Below are positions 1 to 7,774 of a DNA stretch of 10,662 nucleotides, one piece after another. Each line of letters starts with the position of its first letter. Within the stretch, counting starts at the first letter, position 1. The notes under the pieces are model-generated. The model searched no databases. It was not told the DNA's origin and saw nothing but the letters and a program-made list of their open reading frames with translations. The position numbers and the translations under genes were made by a program. The stretch covers positions 1 to 10,662 of the forward strand of contig WJIN01000348.1 of the NCBI GenBank assembly GCA_014730295.1, given 5' to 3'. Source of the stretch: Promethearchaeota archaeon. GTDB taxonomy: Archaea > Asgardarchaeota > Lokiarchaeia > Sigynarchaeales > SOKP01.

Positions 1-1046
1 ATACCTTGGAATTCCAAAGCTTCAATCATTTTTTTCTTAATAAATTCTAATAAATTAGTATCATCTTCTACTAATTTTGAACTATTTTCGATCGAATATT
101 CTATATCTTGTTTTTTAATACCAATAAAAAAATTAAATTCAATATCTTTCGCTACACTCAAAAAAGGAATTATAGTTGGAGAATAGTAATCAGCTGGAGG
201 TTCTTTACCTTGACTATTATAATACTCTCCAAAATGCGGTGTCATAATATCTTCTTCTATTTTTGGATACTCTTTCGGAATCGAATCCATAAAAAATATT
301 TTTCCTTGACGCTCTTTTTCATAATAACTTTTTTTTTTTGGACAACCAAAAATGTCACAAAATCCTTTATCTTTCAAAGCAATTTCTTCATCCGCATTTC
401 CGTCAGAATTTTTAAAATATTTATTGATTAGATAATTTCGTAGAACTCCTTTTATTGCAGAACCAGGTATATAGGGAAAACCATATATATGATCTAGTTT
501 TAAACTTGTTTCGAAAACAGAAGGGTTCCCGAATCCCACTAATAATCTACTAGCTGTTTTTGCTTTAAATCCAATAAAATTAATATTCTTTCTTGTTTGT
601 CGTAAATTATGGCTAAATTTTTCGTTATAATTTTTTAGATATTTAAACCTAAAATCTTTTTTGATATCTGGTAAATCAAATTTATTTTTAGGTCCGATTT
701 TTATATATTTTTGATACATTAAATTATAGTTATCAAAATCGGTAAAGTTTTTATTCAATATTTCTCGGGTATCTTTGGGTAATTGATAATCCTTTATCTG
801 CTTTTGAGATCTTTTTTTTGGTTTTAATTTTTTGGATTTAGTCTTATCCCCTTTCTTAATTAATTGCATATCCTTAGCATGAAGTCCTTTAGGTTCCTTT
901 ATCAACTTAAATTTAACAATATCTCCTTCTTTGGGGATAAATCCTTTAAAGCTGTCAAACCCAATATGAACATCTTTCCTCTTTTTTCTTTCTATAAATC
1001 CAAACCCTTTTTCATTATCAAAAAATTTAACTTTACCCTTCTCCAT
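1..1046 (-). CDS. cmr6: Cmr6 RAMP protein with an N-terminal cold-shock domain (3' end outside window)
   Basis: Cmr6 caps the crRNA 3' end of the type III-B complex beside Cmr1. The frame is open from ATG 1046-1044 to base 1, giving 348 residues; the C-terminus lies off the left edge. Residues 150-206 show the Cmr6 signature: ASRLLVGFGNPSVFE (165-179), then YGFPYIPGSAIKGVLRNYL (188-206). Residues 1-66 are unexpected. They match a cold-shock domain (OB fold, single-strand RNA/DNA binding): GKVKFFDNEKGFGFI at 4-18 with the RNP1 motif KGFGFI, a degenerate RNP2 (DVHIGF, 25-30, where DVFVHF is usual), and a closing EGDIVKF strand near 40-46. F15, F17 and F30 are kept; canonical W8, F27 and H29 are F, H and G. 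A Lys-rich linker (12 basic residues in 64-85) joins the domains. There is no stop or internal frameshift between them, so this is a true fusion. The gap to cmr5 is 28 nt. Confidence 0.93.
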   Translation of the reverse strand, partial: MEKGKVKFFDNEKGFGFIERKKRKDVHIGFDSFKGFIPKEGDIVKFKLIKEPKGLHAKDMQLIKKGDKTKSKKLKPKKRSQKQIKDYQLPKDTREILNKNFTDFDNYNLMYQKYIKIGPKNKFDLPDIKKDFRFKYLKNYNEKFSHNLRQTRKNINFIGFKAKTASRLLVGFGNPSVFETSLKLDHIYGFPYIPGSAIKGVLRNYLINKYFKNSDGNADEEIALKDKGFCDIFGCPKKKSYYEKERQGKIFFMDSIPKEYPKIEEDIMTPHFGEYYNSQGKEPPADYYSPTIIPFLSVAKDIEFNFFIGIKKQDIEYSIENSSKLVEDDTNLLEFIKKKMIEALEFQG

Positions 1047-1055
1047 ATTTTTTTC

Positions 1056-1061
1056 CACCTC
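1056..1061 (-). promoter_or_regulatory. Shine-Dalgarno site of the CSD-cmr6 gene
   Basis: GAGGTG lies on the minus strand with a 9-nt spacer (GAAAAAAAT) before ATG 1046-1044. This strong site supports translation starting at the cold-shock domain, not at a downstream Cmr6-only start. It also serves as the comparison for the unusual csx1 start, which has the same GAGGTG core at almost the same spacing. Confidence 0.8.
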
Positions 1062-1074
1062 TTAATCAATAGGA

Positions 1075-1482
1075 TTAGTTAATCATACCGTTTGCAAACC
1101 GACTCATCCATTTTATAAATGAAAGGATTTCAGAAGTGAAAGCTCTATATTCAGAACTATCTAAATCTAAAATATACTTAATTAATTCTCTATCATCTAA
1201 GTTAAATACTCTCTTTGGATCTTTTTTAATCCATTCGGTACAATCTTCATAAATCCGTTTATATGCTGCTGAATCCTTTTTTAAGATGAATGCGATTGTG
1301 GCTGCTAATCCATTAGTTTTTATTAACATAGGAATTCGTTTCAGATATGACTTATAATCAGAACTCCAACTCTCTTCAGCATTTACTATTTTTTGGACTC
1401 TTTCGTAGGCAAATTTAGCCCTTCCTTGTTCTACTGTCTTTATAAGATTTTGAGATGTTTCTTTACTCTTTTTTGTACTCAT
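1075..1482 (-). CDS. cmr5: Cmr5, small alpha-helical subunit of the type III-B complex
   Basis: Cmr5 is the small subunit; copies line the target-RNA face of the Cmr filament beside the Cmr4 backbone and help bind RNA. The 135-residue length and all-helical, polar composition are typical. Family features seen are EQGRAKFAYERV near residues 18-29, the central block KRIPMLIKTNGLAATIAFIL (about 48-67), and a C-terminal segment YRAFTSEILSFIKWMSRFA (about 112-130). The ATG overlaps the cmr4 stop as ATGA (1479-1482), the usual sign of translational coupling; a GAGG site for it lies inside the cmr4 3' end. No odd features. Confidence 0.95.
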   Translation of the reverse strand: MSTKKSKETSQNLIKTVEQGRAKFAYERVQKIVNAEESWSSDYKSYLKRIPMLIKTNGLAATIAFILKKDSAAYKRIYEDCTEWIKKDPKRVFNLDDRELIKYILDLDSSEYRAFTSEILSFIKWMSRFANGMIN

Positions 1483-2462
1483 TGTTTATCATCCTCTTCA
1501 TTTTCAGTTAAAAGATGAATGTTTATTAATCCCTTTCCTGTTGTAGCATTTCCTCCCATTTGTAATATTTTTGGACAATTTACATTAAAATGGGATATAA
1601 TTTTTTGAGCTTGGATATCTCCATTCTCATTTTTCACCTCTTCAAAGGAATCATAATTTATATTTTGTTCATTAGTTCCAAATAGTGGACTTGCCATTAC
1701 CAAACTATACATAATTGTTTCCACGGGAAGATATTCTTCAGTAAATAATGCTCCAGATTTTACTGTGCCCGTTTCAGGATCAATATTAGTCCTTGTTATT
1801 ACTTCAGTACTTAAATTAACAAAATCATGGAAATCATCATCACTGAGAAGAATAATATCTCTCGTTATTTTTTCTTTAATATAGTCATATTCTAGACCAT
1901 TTGGAATTAGATTTCTCGATATCCACGATGTCAATTCCCCGAGATTAGAGTCCTCTGCTACATTTTTAAAAGCATACTCTTCCAATAAAATTATTCCATC
2001 CTTGACAAATAGGTTGGTATTTTGTGGTACTTTATTATGTTTTAAGAGCAGAGATTTAAGTGATTCTTCAGGGAGATTAATATCCGGTATGCATAATTTT
2101 AGATCACTATAAAATTGCGATAATACTTTAGGACTTGTAATCCATGCAAAAACACCTTTTGCCGATTTCACTGGAAAGAGCAATAATCTTCCATCTGAAA
2201 TACTTAGAGATGATGCTCGATCAGAAGCCTCATCAGATTTTTCGGGTCCAAAAAGAACTTCTAAATCATATTTACTTATTATTCCTCTGAATTCATGTCG
2301 TAATGTTCCTTTTATGCTCGAGGCCTCGATCTTTGGAAAAGATGTATGCTTTTCTCTCTGAATTGGTTGATCTACTAATCCTAATTCAGAACCACATCCC
2401 ATATGGAGGGGCGTCTTTACTATAAAAAAAATGGGCTCAACTCTTTTGTAAATTTTTCTCAC
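1479..2462 (-). CDS. cmr4: Cmr4, backbone RAMP subunit and target-RNA endonuclease
   Basis: Cmr4 polymerises along the crRNA and cuts the bound target RNA at about 6-nt intervals. The N-terminal RAMP block is clear: KTPLHMGCGSELGLVDQPIQ (16-35), then SFPKIEASSIKGTLR (41-55). D31 in the GLVDQPIQ motif is the position of the conserved catalytic aspartate of characterised Cmr4 (D26 in the Pyrococcus protein, from memory), so cleavage is expected to be intact. The C-terminal glycine-rich loop GGNATTGKG (303-311) is also typical. The annotated start is GTG 2462-2460, but this GTG lies within a Shine-Dalgarno-like AGGTGAG. An ATT three codons downstream (2453-2451) would give an N-terminus, (M)YKRVEPIFF, closer to the usual family start; the choice is unresolved. 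It overlaps cmr5 by 4 nt and lies 30 nt from cmr3. Confidence 0.96.
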   Translation of the reverse strand: MRKIYKRVEPIFFIVKTPLHMGCGSELGLVDQPIQREKHTSFPKIEASSIKGTLRHEFRGIISKYDLEVLFGPEKSDEASDRASSLSISDGRLLLFPVKSAKGVFAWITSPKVLSQFYSDLKLCIPDINLPEESLKSLLLKHNKVPQNTNLFVKDGIILLEEYAFKNVAEDSNLGELTSWISRNLIPNGLEYDYIKEKITRDIILLSDDDFHDFVNLSTEVITRTNIDPETGTVKSGALFTEEYLPVETIMYSLVMASPLFGTNEQNINYDSFEEVKNENGDIQAQKIISHFNVNCPKILQMGGNATTGKGLINIHLLTENEEDDKQ

Positions 2463-2465
2463 CTT
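2459..2465 (-). promoter_or_regulatory. Shine-Dalgarno-like AGGTGAG overlapping the cmr4 GTG start
   Basis: On the minus strand the sequence reads AAAAAAGGTGAGAAAAATT. The GTG used as a start is part of a good anti-16S match (AGGTGA), so it cannot easily be both ribosome-binding site and initiator. No other upstream site is obvious for that GTG. The first codon suitably spaced after the match is ATT 2453-2451. This makes the cmr4 N-terminus uncertain by three residues. Confidence 0.45.
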
Positions 2466-2492
2466 TTTTATTTTTAATTTTTTTTCTAAATT

Positions 2493-3635
2493 TTAAATTT
2501 TTTTTATTTGACCAATAGAAAAGATTCCGAAACCTCTTTCTTTCCATTGGTCTGATAAATTTGTATTCATATCAATTTTGCCAATAAATTTTTTATTAGA
2601 CTTTAGATAATAAATTGATCCTGAATTTAAAGCTTTAAACATTGGTCTTGGATGTCCTTCTTTCATATTGAAACCTCCGACATAGATAGGTTTATCTAAT
2701 ACACATCCAATAACTTCTAATTTCGTTTGAAGGAATTGTTGAAAATTGGGATGATAAATCTCATGAAATATAGTTGGGGTTGCGAAATATATTTTAATAA
2801 AAAAATCTTCATTATTTTCCAAATTATTTTTTAAATCATCCAAATTTTGACTTTTAAAACCTAAAAAGTCTATTATTTGATTTGATTTTAATTCATTTTC
2901 TTCTAATTTTCTAAATTGGACCTTTCCATTTCTACCTCCAAGTCTTACAATTCCATCATCAGATATATCAATACCTTCAAAATTGATGATTAAATCAATA
3001 TCTTTAAGTCGTTTTCTTATTAAAGAATATAGGTATTGTTCTTCGGCTGTACCTGTTTCTTTTGATATTTTAATCCCTATTTTAGGTTCATTTATTAAAT
3101 GATTTGAAAGCCTAATAATCGAATAATTGCTTGAGCTATCAATTTCATTTGGATCTTGAGGTTCTATATTTAATTTATCCGCTATAGTATCATTTTTTAA
3201 ATAATAAAGTAGATCTCTTATTTTAATCCATCCATCTTGAATATTTTCGACATTATTATCCGTTTTTAAAATGTAAGGGTAATCATAAGAAGAGAGTACA
3301 CCAGGTTGATCCGAAAGGGCAATTAATTTTAATTTCTGAACAACGGGTTCTTCCGAATCTTTAGAAATTACAATATCATTAGGTAATGGAACAAAAACTT
3401 CATCATCTTTAGAGATAAAAATTCCTTTTATCCTTAAATTTAATGAAGGATCTTCGTTGGTTTCTCTCTTAGAAAAATCACCAAGATGATTCGAAAAATA
3501 TTCTGCCCTTAGGGCTCCATATATAGTTAGAGGGTTAGGGGGAAAGATACCTTCAGCCCAATTGTCTTCTATCATCCTAAAAGATTTAGCATCTCGGAAG
3601 AATAATGTATCAATAGAAGACATTTCTATAATCAT
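2493..3635 (-). CDS. cmr3: Cmr3, Cas5-like RAMP subunit holding the crRNA 5' tag
   Basis: Cmr3 pairs with Cas10/Cmr2 and grips the 5' handle of the crRNA at the foot of the complex. The 380-residue protein carries the family landmarks: the opening motif IDTLFFRDAKSF (8-19), FPPNPLTIYGALRAEY (31-46), an internal LGGRNGKVQFRKLE stretch (232-245), and the C-terminal glycine motif YVGGFNMKEGHPRPMFKAL (318-336), equivalent to the GG...GxPxPM motif of other Cmr3 proteins. The ATG at 3635-3633 follows an excellent AGGAGG site; the next Met is only four codons in, so the start is not in serious doubt. Only 5 nt separate it from the cas10 stop. Nothing looks broken. Confidence 0.95.
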   Translation of the reverse strand: MIIEMSSIDTLFFRDAKSFRMIEDNWAEGIFPPNPLTIYGALRAEYFSNHLGDFSKRETNEDPSLNLRIKGIFISKDDEVFVPLPNDIVISKDSEEPVVQKLKLIALSDQPGVLSSYDYPYILKTDNNVENIQDGWIKIRDLLYYLKNDTIADKLNIEPQDPNEIDSSSNYSIIRLSNHLINEPKIGIKISKETGTAEEQYLYSLIRKRLKDIDLIINFEGIDISDDGIVRLGGRNGKVQFRKLEENELKSNQIIDFLGFKSQNLDDLKNNLENNEDFFIKIYFATPTIFHEIYHPNFQQFLQTKLEVIGCVLDKPIYVGGFNMKEGHPRPMFKALNSGSIYYLKSNKKFIGKIDMNTNLSDQWKERGFGIFSIGQIKKI

Positions 3636-3640
3636 ATTTA

Positions 3641-5518
3641 TTATCCTCCTCTCATAATTTGTTGATAGGTTAAATATTTTGATTTGATAAAGTCACATAT
3701 ATTAAGGAATGAGCAAAGATTGGAAAAATTTCTATTATTTATGATCTCTCCTAGAGAAGCTAATATTTTATTATTAATTCTGTGATTATTATCTCTTAAT
3801 TCTTCTTCTTTGATTTTATTTATTTTTTTATTCATAAGAACAGAGCGATATAAGAGCCTTTTTAATTCTGTCATTATTAAATTTTGAATTTGCATTTCAT
3901 TTTCGTTAAAAATTTTATTATTCCTTTCATTCCACCAAAATTCACTTTTAAGACTCTTTATAAAAGTACTTGAATAAATCTTATTTTTCAGATCATTAAT
4001 TATACATTTTGCTAAATCAGTTATCAGATATTTATTTTTAGAAAGAGTTAGATACCACTTATTAGTAGATTGTATAAAACTCCCTGATGGTTTTAAAATT
4101 CCAATAGACAGCGCATTTTTATTATCAATTTCCTTCGCCTTATGCTCTAGAGTTCGAGTAATTTCAATTACCCTTTTTAAAGGTTCTTTATAATGTGCAA
4201 TACATACTCCGCATGATGCGGTAGAGATATATTTAATTTCACTGGAATCAGATAATAATTCTCTAAAATCAGGAAAATTTTGTCTTATTTCTTTTAGCAA
4301 ATCCCACAAGTTAGAAAGATTAATAAATCCGCAAATATCATCTCCTCCAGCATACACTAAGAGACCATTATGTTTTTCGAAAGTCTTTTCCACTTCATTA
4401 GCATAACTTCCAAGTCTTTGACTCATTTTTGAATGAAATTCTTCTAATTTTAACTTATCTTGCATAAAAGTCCCACTAATCCATTTTCCTATATCATCTC
4501 CATCGAATAGAAGAAATGCATAATATTTTGACCATATGGAATCTTCAAACATTTTACTATTTGTTTTAAACCAATTCTCTGCCTTTTCTTTTATCTTTTG
4601 CATTTCCTCATCCGTTTTATCGATATTTTCTAATTCACTCTTAAAGTAATAGTCTTCATCAAAACTATTCCCAAAAATCTGAATATAATCCTTAAATTTT
4701 TGCTCGAATCGGTTATCTTTTAGTAAATGACCTATTGATATTCCCGCTGTTGAATTCATAGGAGGATATGGATCTTTCAAATTATTTTCAAATGTACTAA
4801 ACCTTTTAACCATACACACTCCACACAAACCCTCTTTTTCACTCATAAACTGTTTTCTAAACATATTAATGAGTATCGCATGATTGCTAGCAAAAACTTT
4901 CTTATTTTTATAGAATATTAAAGCATTTCTTTCACCACATAAATCACATTTTACTCCGCTTTCTCCCCCTCTTCGAAATTGCTTGATGATTCTTTTATTC
5001 TTTATTGCCCCTATCCAATTTTCTAAATCACTATATTGTTTAGTATATTTTTTTTCACTTGTTATTGGTAAACTAACCCAATAATATTCTAAGAATTTAT
5101 TAATTTGCTCTTTAAATTGTTCTTGAGTCTTAGAATCAATTTCGCCTCTATTACTAATGTCTATTATCTCCCTTAAAACATCTTTAAAAGATTCTTGCAT
5201 TAATTCTATTACATATTTAATCAAATGGGTTCCTAAAGCATTTATATTTTCATTGATTTCTGTTTCATTCTCTCCTTTAAATCTAATTTTAGCGACAAAT
5301 CGATTTGGTTTTGATTTAATTTCCTCAGAAGGATAAATAACATTAAAACTCGTATAAAACTGATTATCGTTTCCGATAGATCGTTCAAATTCTTCGATTA
5401 ATTTGTCAATTAGGTGAGATAATAATTTACTTCCATTTTTGAAGTCAATTACTCTTCTTGCTTGGGCTATAAAATTTTGTACGGGACCTATAGTAAATAA
5501 AAATAATCTCTCATTCAT
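3641..5518 (-). CDS. cas10: Cas10 (Cmr2), HD-less with intact GGDD cyclic-oligoadenylate synthase motif
   Basis: This is the large signature subunit. When target RNA binds, the Palm domains of Cas10 polymerise ATP into cyclic oligoadenylate. The 625-residue protein begins directly at the first Palm region (LFLFTIGPVQNFIAQARR, 5-22), followed by SKLLSHLIDKL. A four-Cys zinc site comprises C191/C194 (CDLC) and C232/C235 (CGVC). Palm landmarks are FDGDD (338-342) and the catalytic GGDD (391-394) in LLVYAGGDDICGF. The C-terminal ~130 residues are helical. The HD nuclease domain usual at the Cmr2 N-terminus is absent (HD-bearing Cmr2 proteins run to roughly 850-900 residues), and the 24 nt to cmr1 leave no room for it. 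Interference must then depend on Cmr4 cleavage and on cOA signalling. ATG 5518 follows an AGAGGA site. Confidence 0.96.
   Translation of the reverse strand: MNERLFLFTIGPVQNFIAQARRVIDFKNGSKLLSHLIDKLIEEFERSIGNDNQFYTSFNVIYPSEEIKSKPNRFVAKIRFKGENETEINENINALGTHLIKYVIELMQESFKDVLREIIDISNRGEIDSKTQEQFKEQINKFLEYYWVSLPITSEKKYTKQYSDLENWIGAIKNKRIIKQFRRGGESGVKCDLCGERNALIFYKNKKVFASNHAILINMFRKQFMSEKEGLCGVCMVKRFSTFENNLKDPYPPMNSTAGISIGHLLKDNRFEQKFKDYIQIFGNSFDEDYYFKSELENIDKTDEEMQKIKEKAENWFKTNSKMFEDSIWSKYYAFLLFDGDDIGKWISGTFMQDKLKLEEFHSKMSQRLGSYANEVEKTFEKHNGLLVYAGGDDICGFINLSNLWDLLKEIRQNFPDFRELLSDSSEIKYISTASCGVCIAHYKEPLKRVIEITRTLEHKAKEIDNKNALSIGILKPSGSFIQSTNKWYLTLSKNKYLITDLAKCIINDLKNKIYSSTFIKSLKSEFWWNERNNKIFNENEMQIQNLIMTELKRLLYRSVLMNKKINKIKEEELRDNNHRINNKILASLGEIINNRNFSNLCSFLNICDFIKSKYLTYQQIMRGG
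3645..3650 (-). promoter_or_regulatory. Shine-Dalgarno site of cmr3 encoded by the last cas10 codons
   Basis: AGGAGG on the minus strand is formed by the final Arg-Gly-Gly codons of cas10 (AGA GGA GGA TAA), 9 nt before the cmr3 ATG. The terminal RGG of Cas10 may therefore reflect the need for a ribosome-binding site more than protein function. It predicts coupled translation of the two partner subunits. Confidence 0.7.
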
Positions 5519-5542
5519 GTTATATTTCCTCTTATCATATCA

Positions 5543-6439
5543 CTACCTTAATGAATTAATGAATTTATTAGGGACTTTATCACTATCGTTAGGAGGGCTA
5601 GTATGTCTTGGAGGAACGTAATTTAATCTTGACATAATAGGAAAATATTTATCATTTTCTTTAATTATAGAAATATATAGAGGAGATGCTAATTTCTCAT
5701 CTGAATTTGCAAAACCCATTGAATTATAGTCCTGTCTATATCTTTTCTTAAGTAAATGACACTGTTCGTCTATTTTCTTTCTTATAGCCATCCAGCTACT
5801 AAATTCTCTGCCGATTGTAATTGATTTTAAATACGGAAAATTTGAAAAAGAAAGATTCTCACTAAAAATAATTTTCCTATTTTGATTATCTAATTCATAA
5901 TTCAAATTCGTCAATTCCGTTATAATTTCGCTTAAAATTATAATTCTCTCTCTACTTAAATTATATTCAATATCAATATTAGCGTTAGTGATCTTGATAA
6001 GTCTTAATGCACCCGCACCCCTCCTAACTCTCTGACCAAGTCCACCTAAGATTAAACTGAAATATTGTAAAAGAAAGAATTTTCTTAAAAAAGCATCATC
6101 CTCGTATGATTGAATTCTTATTATAAATTTAAATCCATCTTGAATTGCTTTCCTTGTAAAATTTTTTGTAGTAAGTAATTTATATTTTTTTTGAAGAAGT
6201 TGTTTGTCGGATAAAAGTCTCAATTGAAACTTAGATTTTTTCCCGCCCTTGTCTGCAGAACCAAAATAGTCCGCCTCCCTACGATACAACTCCTCCATTG
6301 AAAGTTCTCCATGCAATGCTCTCCACCAATATCTCATTAGACCTTTAATAGGGGGTGCTCTTAATTCCACCCTATAAGGATCATATCCATGCAAGAACAT
6401 TGGAGTGATAACTTCCCACTCTGAATCTATCCAATTCAT
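5543..6439 (-). CDS. cmr1: Cmr1, RAMP subunit at the crRNA 3' end; first gene of the operon
   Basis: Cmr1 caps the head of the Cmr complex near the crRNA 3' end, where type III-B target pairing is thought to begin. Family motifs are ITPMFLHGYDPYRVELRAPP (11-30), the block IKGLMRYWWRALHG (31-44), an LYRREADYFGS segment (51-61), and the glycine/arginine loop GGLGQRVRRGAGAL (132-145). A later ASPLYISI strand (251-258) also fits. At 298 residues it is somewhat shorter than Pyrococcus-type Cmr1 (over 330), mostly in the C-terminal half; the reading frame is clean. The ATG at 6439 is preceded by AGGGA with a 5-6-nt spacer. It is the promoter-proximal gene of the minus-strand operon and diverges from the CARF-RelE gene across a 294-nt gap. 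Confidence 0.94.
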   Translation of the reverse strand: MNWIDSEWEVITPMFLHGYDPYRVELRAPPIKGLMRYWWRALHGELSMEELYRREADYFGSADKGGKKSKFQLRLLSDKQLLQKKYKLLTTKNFTRKAIQDGFKFIIRIQSYEDDAFLRKFFLLQYFSLILGGLGQRVRRGAGALRLIKITNANIDIEYNLSRERIIILSEIITELTNLNYELDNQNRKIIFSENLSFSNFPYLKSITIGREFSSWMAIRKKIDEQCHLLKKRYRQDYNSMGFANSDEKLASPLYISIIKENDKYFPIMSRLNYVPPRHTSPPNDSDKVPNKFINSLR

Positions 6440-6733
6440 ATTTTTCCCTATATTATTTTCAATAAATTTTAAGAATCCTTTTTTACAGAAAATTACTTTT
6501 TTTGTCTTCTTTTTTGATTACTTTCTAAATCTGCTTTATTTTTTTCGTCTTATATTTAAGTTAAAGAAACCTCAATATTTATATCTGTATTTATTAATGG
6601 TTTAATAAATTAATCCGTTTAATATTTGCTTCAATAAAATTATGATATAAGAATAGAAGTTTTTATCAATAAACATTTTTAAACGTTAATTTAATATATT
6701 CGAGTGTCAATTATTTAACATGGGAAAGAGAAA
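6440..6733. promoter_or_regulatory. Divergent promoter region between the cmr operon and the CARF genes
   Basis: No coding sequence is supportable in these 294 nt. The stretch must carry start signals for both transcription units. TATA-like elements that could serve are TTTAATATATT at about 6690-6700 (plus strand, about 35-45 nt before the CARF-RelE ATG) and TTAAATATAAG near 6550-6560 on the minus strand; in DNA this AT-rich both are weak evidence. GGGAAAGAG at 6722-6730 is the probable ribosome-binding site for the plus-strand gene. A perfect inverted repeat sits near the centre and is listed separately. Confidence 0.6.
6589..6610. repeat. Perfect 9-bp inverted repeat, possible operator
   Basis: ATTTATTAA (6589-6597) and TTAATAAAT (6602-6610) are exact reverse complements separated by TGGT. 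The repeat lies almost at the midpoint of the divergent intergenic region, where a dimeric wHTH regulator could control both units. All arm bases are A or T, so chance occurrence is a real possibility, and the short hairpin is too AT-rich to be a convincing terminator. Confidence 0.5.
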
Positions 6734-7738
6734 ATGACCAGAAAAGATAATATTTTGTTTATATCCTTAGGAAGATCTCCCGCAGTTGTTCCAGAAACGC
6801 TCGACGCATTGATGGATAAAGGTATCTATATCAAACGGACCTATCTTATTACGACTTCAGATGAAATTATCGTTAATAAATGCATTCCGCTAATTCAAGA
6901 AGATTTTAAGGCTCATTACCAATCAAAAAGTATGGAACTCTCTCCGTGGCAAGCTTGCCTTTCCAATGATGATATTTATACTGAGGGCGATAATCTCGAA
7001 TTAATGATAAAAGTTTCAGGTATTTTTAAGAAAGAAAGCGGAAATAATATCTATATTAGTATGGCGGGAGGGAGAAAAACGATGTCTGCAGCAATGGCGT
7101 TATTGGCGCAGATATATGGGGCTCGGGCCATCACTCATGTATTAGTTCCGTCTGAAGTTGAGAAAAAAGGAAACATCTTTCAATTGGAAAAATTAATCAA
7201 TAAGGAACGAGAACGAATACTTCATCCAAAAGAAAAGCGTTTGATCTTTTTTCCCGTTATTGGAATATCATGGATGTTGAATGATATGATAAAAGCGCTT
7301 CAAGGAATTGAGATCGCATCAATCAGAAAGGAAGTGCGTGAAATATTAATTGAAAATGGTCTTTTAGATAATAAATATAAACCAACTCCATTAGGCGAGC
7401 AATTATTCAAGTTATTAAATGATATTGAAAAATATCCAATTCCATCATCTAAATTACCAGATTTAAAGTTCAAACATGACGAATTTCCTCATGCTCCAAA
7501 AGGTTTTCAAAAATTCATAATGAAGTTATCAAATGTACCTTATATTGAAGAAATTAGAGGATTAGAATATAGAAATTCTTCGGAAACACGTATTAATGAA
7601 ATTTATTCCGATGGAAGCTTCAAATGTCAATATAGTGATGGGGATAAAGCATATGCGTTAAAAGTGATAACTACAGCTAAAAGTCGTGGAGAAGTTCAAT
7701 TCATCAAGGAAAATCTTCAGTCTTATTTTCAAAATTAA
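6734..7738 (+). CDS. cami1: CARF-wHTH-RelE protein, Cami1-like cOA-activated mRNA interferase
   Basis: The 334-residue protein has three parts. Residues 1-165 are a CARF domain of the NE0113 type, with LISLGRSP-like loop GRSPAVVPETL (13-23) and the ligand motif AGGRKTMS (111-118). Residues about 195-230 form a winged helix (IRKEVREILIENGLL, then a PTPLGEQLFKLL wing). Residues about 247-334 resemble RelE: two helices, then strands RINEIYSDGSFKCQY (286-300) and AYALKVITTAKSRGE (306-320), and a last helix. Known family knowledge: CARF-wHTH-RelE proteins (Cami1) are activated by cyclic tetra-adenylate, dock on the ribosomal stalk and cut mRNA at the ribosome. I cannot assign catalytic residues by eye. 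The ATG at 6734 has a GGGAAAGAG site; the gene is first of the plus-strand group and divergent from cmr1. A plain ring nuclease is less likely because of the C-terminal domain. Confidence 0.82.
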   Translation: MTRKDNILFISLGRSPAVVPETLDALMDKGIYIKRTYLITTSDEIIVNKCIPLIQEDFKAHYQSKSMELSPWQACLSNDDIYTEGDNLELMIKVSGIFKKESGNNIYISMAGGRKTMSAAMALLAQIYGARAITHVLVPSEVEKKGNIFQLEKLINKERERILHPKEKRLIFFPVIGISWMLNDMIKALQGIEIASIRKEVREILIENGLLDNKYKPTPLGEQLFKLLNDIEKYPIPSSKLPDLKFKHDEFPHAPKGFQKFIMKLSNVPYIEEIRGLEYRNSSETRINEIYSDGSFKCQYSDGDKAYALKVITTAKSRGEVQFIKENLQSYFQN

Positions 7739-7774
7739 ATTATTAAAGTAATTTAAATTTATAATGAAAATCTA

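Noticed and set aside
849..1046. Cold-shock domain as a separate small gene upstream of cmr6
   Set aside because: The frame continues without a stop into Cmr6, and no ribosome-binding site or start codon with good spacing is evident between the two parts.
108..1082. Plus-strand open frames at 108-431 and 864-1082 with Phe/Ile/Lys-rich products
   Set aside because: Both lie antisense to the well-supported CSD-cmr6 gene and look like neither a membrane nor a soluble protein family.
5439..5621. Plus-strand frame over the cas10/cmr1 junction, 60 codons
   Set aside because: Antisense to the conserved 5' end of cas10 and 3' end of cmr1; no ribosome-binding site and no family resemblance.
6405..6605. 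Plus-strand frame of 66 codons reaching into the divergent promoter region, hydrophobic product
   Set aside because: It begins inside cmr1 antisense and the hydrophobicity comes from T-rich DNA; no ribosome-binding site, so not called a small membrane protein.
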